A DNA stretch of 32,389 nucleotides from contig DKKT01000087.1 in NCBI GenBank assembly GCA_002455425.1, positions 186 to 32,574 of the forward strand, given 5' to 3'. Position 1 is the first letter of the stretch. Every line of letters starts with the position of its first letter. Positions 30,011 through 32,389 of the stretch are shown here, one piece after another. Source of the stretch: Chthonomonas sp. UBA6659. GTDB lineage: Bacteria; Armatimonadota; Fimbriimonadia; Fimbriimonadales; Fimbriimonadaceae. The position numbers and the translations under genes are program-made. The notes under the pieces were generated by a model that was not told where the DNA came from, did no database searches, and worked only from the letters and a program-made list of their open reading frames with translations.

Positions 30011-31894
30011 TCAGCGCAACTCGCGGAGGAGCCGGGCGACGAACTCGGAGATGGGCATCGCGCCGAGATCGCCCTCTTCCCGGCTACGCACCCCAACGGT
30101 GCCGGCTTCGATGTCGCGGTCGCCGAGGACGAGCATGTAGGGGATCTTCTGCTTCTGGTTCTCGCGGATCTTCTTGCCCAGCGTCTCGCGGCTCTGGTCG
30201 ACGAAGACCCGAACCGGCTCGGTCCCGATCTGGGCACGGAGCTCGGCACCGCCCGGCACCTCGGGTGCTTCAGGCAGCTCGGGATCCGGCTTGAAGTCGG
30301 GTGACGCGAAGCCCTGGAGGATCGTGGCCAGCTTCTGGGCGTAGGGCGCGTGGCGATCCGCGATCGGAAGAATCGCGACCTGGATCGGTGCGAGCCACAG
30401 CGGGAACGCGCCGGCGTACTGCTCAGTCAGGAGGCCGATCATCCGCTCGAGGGAGCCGAACGGCGCGCGGTGGATCATGATCGGACGGTGGGGCTTGCCG
30501 TCTTCGCCGATGTACTCGAGCGCGAACCGTTCCGGCAGGTTGTAATCGACCTGCACAGTCCCCATCTGCCATTCCCGGCCGAGCGCATCCTTGATGATCA
30601 GGTCGAGCTTCGGGCCGTAGAACGCCGCATCGCCGGCCGAGACTTCGTAGGCGAGCTGCATCTCTTGGCATGCGAGTTCAATCGCTTCTTGGGCGAGCTG
30701 CCAGTTCTCGTCGTCGCCGACGTACTTATCGCTTTGCGGATCCTTGGTTCCGACGCGGACGCGATACTCTTTGAGACCGAGCTTCTCGAGCACCCGCATC
30801 GTCAGCGACACGACACCTTTGAACTCTTCGAGGAGCTGGTCCTTGCGCACGAAGAGGTGGGCATCGTCCTGGGTGAATCCGCGGACTCGTAGCATGCCGG
30901 CTAGCTCGCCACTTTGCTCGTAGCGATACACGGTACCGAACTCGGCCAAACGCACGGGAAGATCGCGATAACTCCGCATCTGCGACGCATAGATTTCGAT
31001 GTGGAACGGGCAGTTCATCGGCTTGAGGATGAAGGTCTCCTTCTCCTCATCCACCATGAACGGGAACATCTTCTCGCGGAAAGTCAGGATATGTCCGGAC
31101 TTCTCGTAGAGGCGATGGGACGCGATGTTCGGAGTGACGACGGGCAGATAGCCGCGCCGGAGCTGCTCCCCACGGAGGAAGTCGGTGAGCACGTCGCGCA
31201 GGATCGCGCCCTTCGGCAGCCAGAGCGGGAGGCCGGGGCCGACGGTCGGCGAGAAGATGAACAAGCCGAGTTCGCGGCCGAGCAAACGATGGTCGCGCTT
31301 CTTCGCTTCTTCGAGATTGTAAAGATAGGTTTCGAGTTCTTCGGCCGATTCGAATGCGGTTCCGTAGATGCGAGTGAGCATCTTGTTCTTCACGTCGCCG
31401 CGCCAATAGGCGCCTGCCAGGTGCATCAACTTGAAGTGCTCGATCTCGCCGGTATTCTCGATGTGGGGCCCGCGACACAAATCGATAAAGCGGTGGACCT
31501 TTCCGTTCGAGGCGGCCTGCTGATCGTAGAAACTGACCTCTTCGCCATCGGGCACGGCTTCGAGGAGCTGCAGTTTGTATTCGGCGGTCGCTTCGCCCTG
31601 TCCCAACGTGCACTCTTCGAGGATGATGCAGCGAGCCTCGTCCCGATCGGCGGCGACCTTACGCACGATCGGCTGCTGCAGCTTCGCAAGCTCTCGCATA
31701 CGCTCTTCGATAGCGACCAGGTCCTCTTCTTTGATCGGGCGCGGCGACTCGACGTCGTAGTAGAAGCCGTTTTCGATCGGAGGTCCGATCGCGAGCTTGA
31801 CCCCGGGAAAGAGCTCGGTGAGCGCTTGGGCCATGAGATGGGCGGCGGAGTGCCGCAAGCGATAAAGGCGACTGTTCTCGTAAGTTGCGTTCAT
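30011..31894 (-). CDS. thrS: Threonyl-tRNA synthetase lacking the N-terminal TGS domain
   Basis: Charges tRNA-Thr and edits Ser-tRNA-Thr. The 627-residue protein starts directly at the editing domain: LRHSAAHLMAQAL (HxxxH) and DLCRGPHIENTG. The class II core follows: NCPFH, RYEQSGELAGMLRVRGFTQ, DDAHLF and MIHRAPFGSLERMIGLLTEQ. The C-terminal anticodon-binding domain ends with RENQKQKIPYMLVLGDRDIE. The usual ~60-residue TGS domain is absent. An extra Pro/Glu-rich segment of about 30 residues (around 30226-30314) sits inside the anticodon domain. ATG 31894 is preferred, because GGGAGG sits 9 bases upstream; GTG 31903 overlaps that Shine-Dalgarno. No T-box leader is visible in the 84 bases before it. 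Confidence 0.95.
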   Translation of the reverse strand: MNATYENSRLYRLRHSAAHLMAQALTELFPGVKLAIGPPIENGFYYDVESPRPIKEEDLVAIEERMRELAKLQQPIVRKVAADRDEARCIILEECTLGQGEATAEYKLQLLEAVPDGEEVSFYDQQAASNGKVHRFIDLCRGPHIENTGEIEHFKLMHLAGAYWRGDVKNKMLTRIYGTAFESAEELETYLYNLEEAKKRDHRLLGRELGLFIFSPTVGPGLPLWLPKGAILRDVLTDFLRGEQLRRGYLPVVTPNIASHRLYEKSGHILTFREKMFPFMVDEEKETFILKPMNCPFHIEIYASQMRSYRDLPVRLAEFGTVYRYEQSGELAGMLRVRGFTQDDAHLFVRKDQLLEEFKGVVSLTMRVLEKLGLKEYRVRVGTKDPQSDKYVGDDENWQLAQEAIELACQEMQLAYEVSAGDAAFYGPKLDLIIKDALGREWQMGTVQVDYNLPERFALEYIGEDGKPHRPIMIHRAPFGSLERMIGLLTEQYAGAFPLWLAPIQVAILPIADRHAPYAQKLATILQGFASPDFKPDPELPEAPEVPGGAELRAQIGTEPVRVFVDQSRETLGKKIRENQKQKIPYMLVLGDRDIEAGTVGVRSREEGDLGAMPISEFVARLLRELR

Positions 31895-31978
31895 TCGATT
31901 CACCCTCCCTGACTAAGGGAATGTTCTGTTGTTGCCGCGCTCGCGACCCGAAGAGGATACCCTTCCGGAACGCCGGAC

Positions 31979-32389
31979 CTAGGCCTCGGTGGCTGTCCCA
32001 CGGAGTTCGACGAGGGAGCGAATGCCCTCACGATCGAGCCGCGCGAGGAACTCGCGGAGAATCTGACCTGCCGCAGCCGGGCCGCGATAGACGAAACCGG
32101 TGTAGAGCTGGCAGAGGTGAGCGCCGAGCGCGATCTTGCGGTAGAGGTCGTCGCCGGTAAAGATGCCGCCGACGCCGATCAGGATCACGTCGCGTCGACT
32201 CGCCGTCACGAGGTACTGGAGGGTTTCGTCGGCGAGATCGAGGAGCGGCTTGCCGGAGAGGCCTCCGGCCTCTCCGGGATCGTGCGCGAGCTTCGATCGG
32301 TCGAGCGTGGTGTTCGTGGCCACGATGCCGGTCAGGCCGACCGTGTGGACGACCTCGACGACGTCGTCCAGCTCCCCGAGGGTCAGGTC
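31979..32389 (-). CDS. pyrD: Dihydroorotate dehydrogenase, class 2, C-terminal part (cut by window end)
   Basis: The last 136 residues of a TIM-barrel flavoprotein. It has GIVATNTTLDRS (FMN/orotate-contact segment), EAGGLSGKPLLDLADETL, ILIGVGGIFTGDDLYRKI with the GVGGI FMN-phosphate motif, and LCQLYTGFVYRGP. These are characteristic of quinone-linked PyrD, which oxidises dihydroorotate to orotate in pyrimidine synthesis at the membrane. The frame stays open to the last base of the window, so the N-terminal part is beyond it. It lies 84 bases upstream of thrS on the same strand; a shared transcript is possible. Confidence 0.92.
   Translation of the reverse strand, partial: DLTLGELDDVVEVVHTVGLTGIVATNTTLDRSKLAHDPGEAGGLSGKPLLDLADETLQYLVTASRRDVILIGVGGIFTGDDLYRKIALGAHLCQLYTGFVYRGPAAAGQILREFLARLDREGIRSLVELRGTATEA

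Noticed and set aside
30914..31912. 332-codon open frame on the plus strand
   Set aside because: Antisense to thrS, whose motifs are unmistakable.
31895..31978. T-box or other leader upstream of thrS
   Set aside because: Only 84 bases, with no T-box sequence and no clear antiterminator hairpin.

Overview
The window is a high-GC bacterial chromosome segment with dense genes on both strands, mostly housekeeping and metabolic. No phage, insertion sequence, CRISPR array, tRNA or rRNA was seen. A PBP4-type carboxypeptidase, UppS and a LolA-like exported protein indicate a walled bacterium that is probably diderm. The gene mix (SGNH-GH20 fusion, Gfo/Idh/MocA and ThuA-like proteins, NarK with a large loop, FlhG-like ATPase, TGS-less ThrRS) would suit Armatimonadota or a similar environmental phylum. 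That assignment is a guess that only a phylogeny can settle.

Layout. 1-2255: an intergenic repeat, then dacB-like and uppS. 2274-4679: a Crp/Fnr regulator divergent from a NarK-type transporter, with a perfect CRP-geometry palindrome between them. 4680-5586: repeats and a ThuA-like protein. 5587-6981: rplJ-rplL with promoter, leader hairpin and terminator. 7150-11386: LolA-like protein, stand-alone MshEN protein, FlhG/MinD ATPase and an SGNH-GH20 fusion, closed by a strong hairpin. 11396-14616 (minus): a large unknown protein with three winged-helix-like modules, and a Gfo/Idh/MocA oxidoreductase. 14735-16435: FruK-like kinase and cupin (minus), divergent from TfoX-N (plus). 16714-23125 (minus): CADD/TenA-like enzyme, receiver-like protein, HEAT-like protein, then a tightly coupled block of nucleoside-type ABC ATPase, two permeases and a tandem PTPS/QueD protein. 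23360-26452 (minus): purH and a membrane protein with Ig-like domains. 26498-29943 (plus): DUF6265-like, DUF2784-like, nitroreductase, orphan sugar ABC ATPase and a small membrane protein. 30011-32389 (minus): thrS and the C-terminal part of pyrD.

Points of most interest: (i) the ABC importer coupled to a tandem PTPS whose first half has lost the catalytic Cys and His positions; (ii) a CADD-like candidate p-aminobenzoate synthase nearby on the same strand, which with the PTPS hints at unconventional pterin/folate supply; (iii) a two-gene MshEN plus FlhG-like pair, a plausible c-di-GMP-responsive positioning module; (iv) the SGNH-GH20 fusion; (v) the regulator-NarK operator; (vi) a family of palindromic repeats between genes. 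All functions are inferred from motifs read by eye, without database searches.
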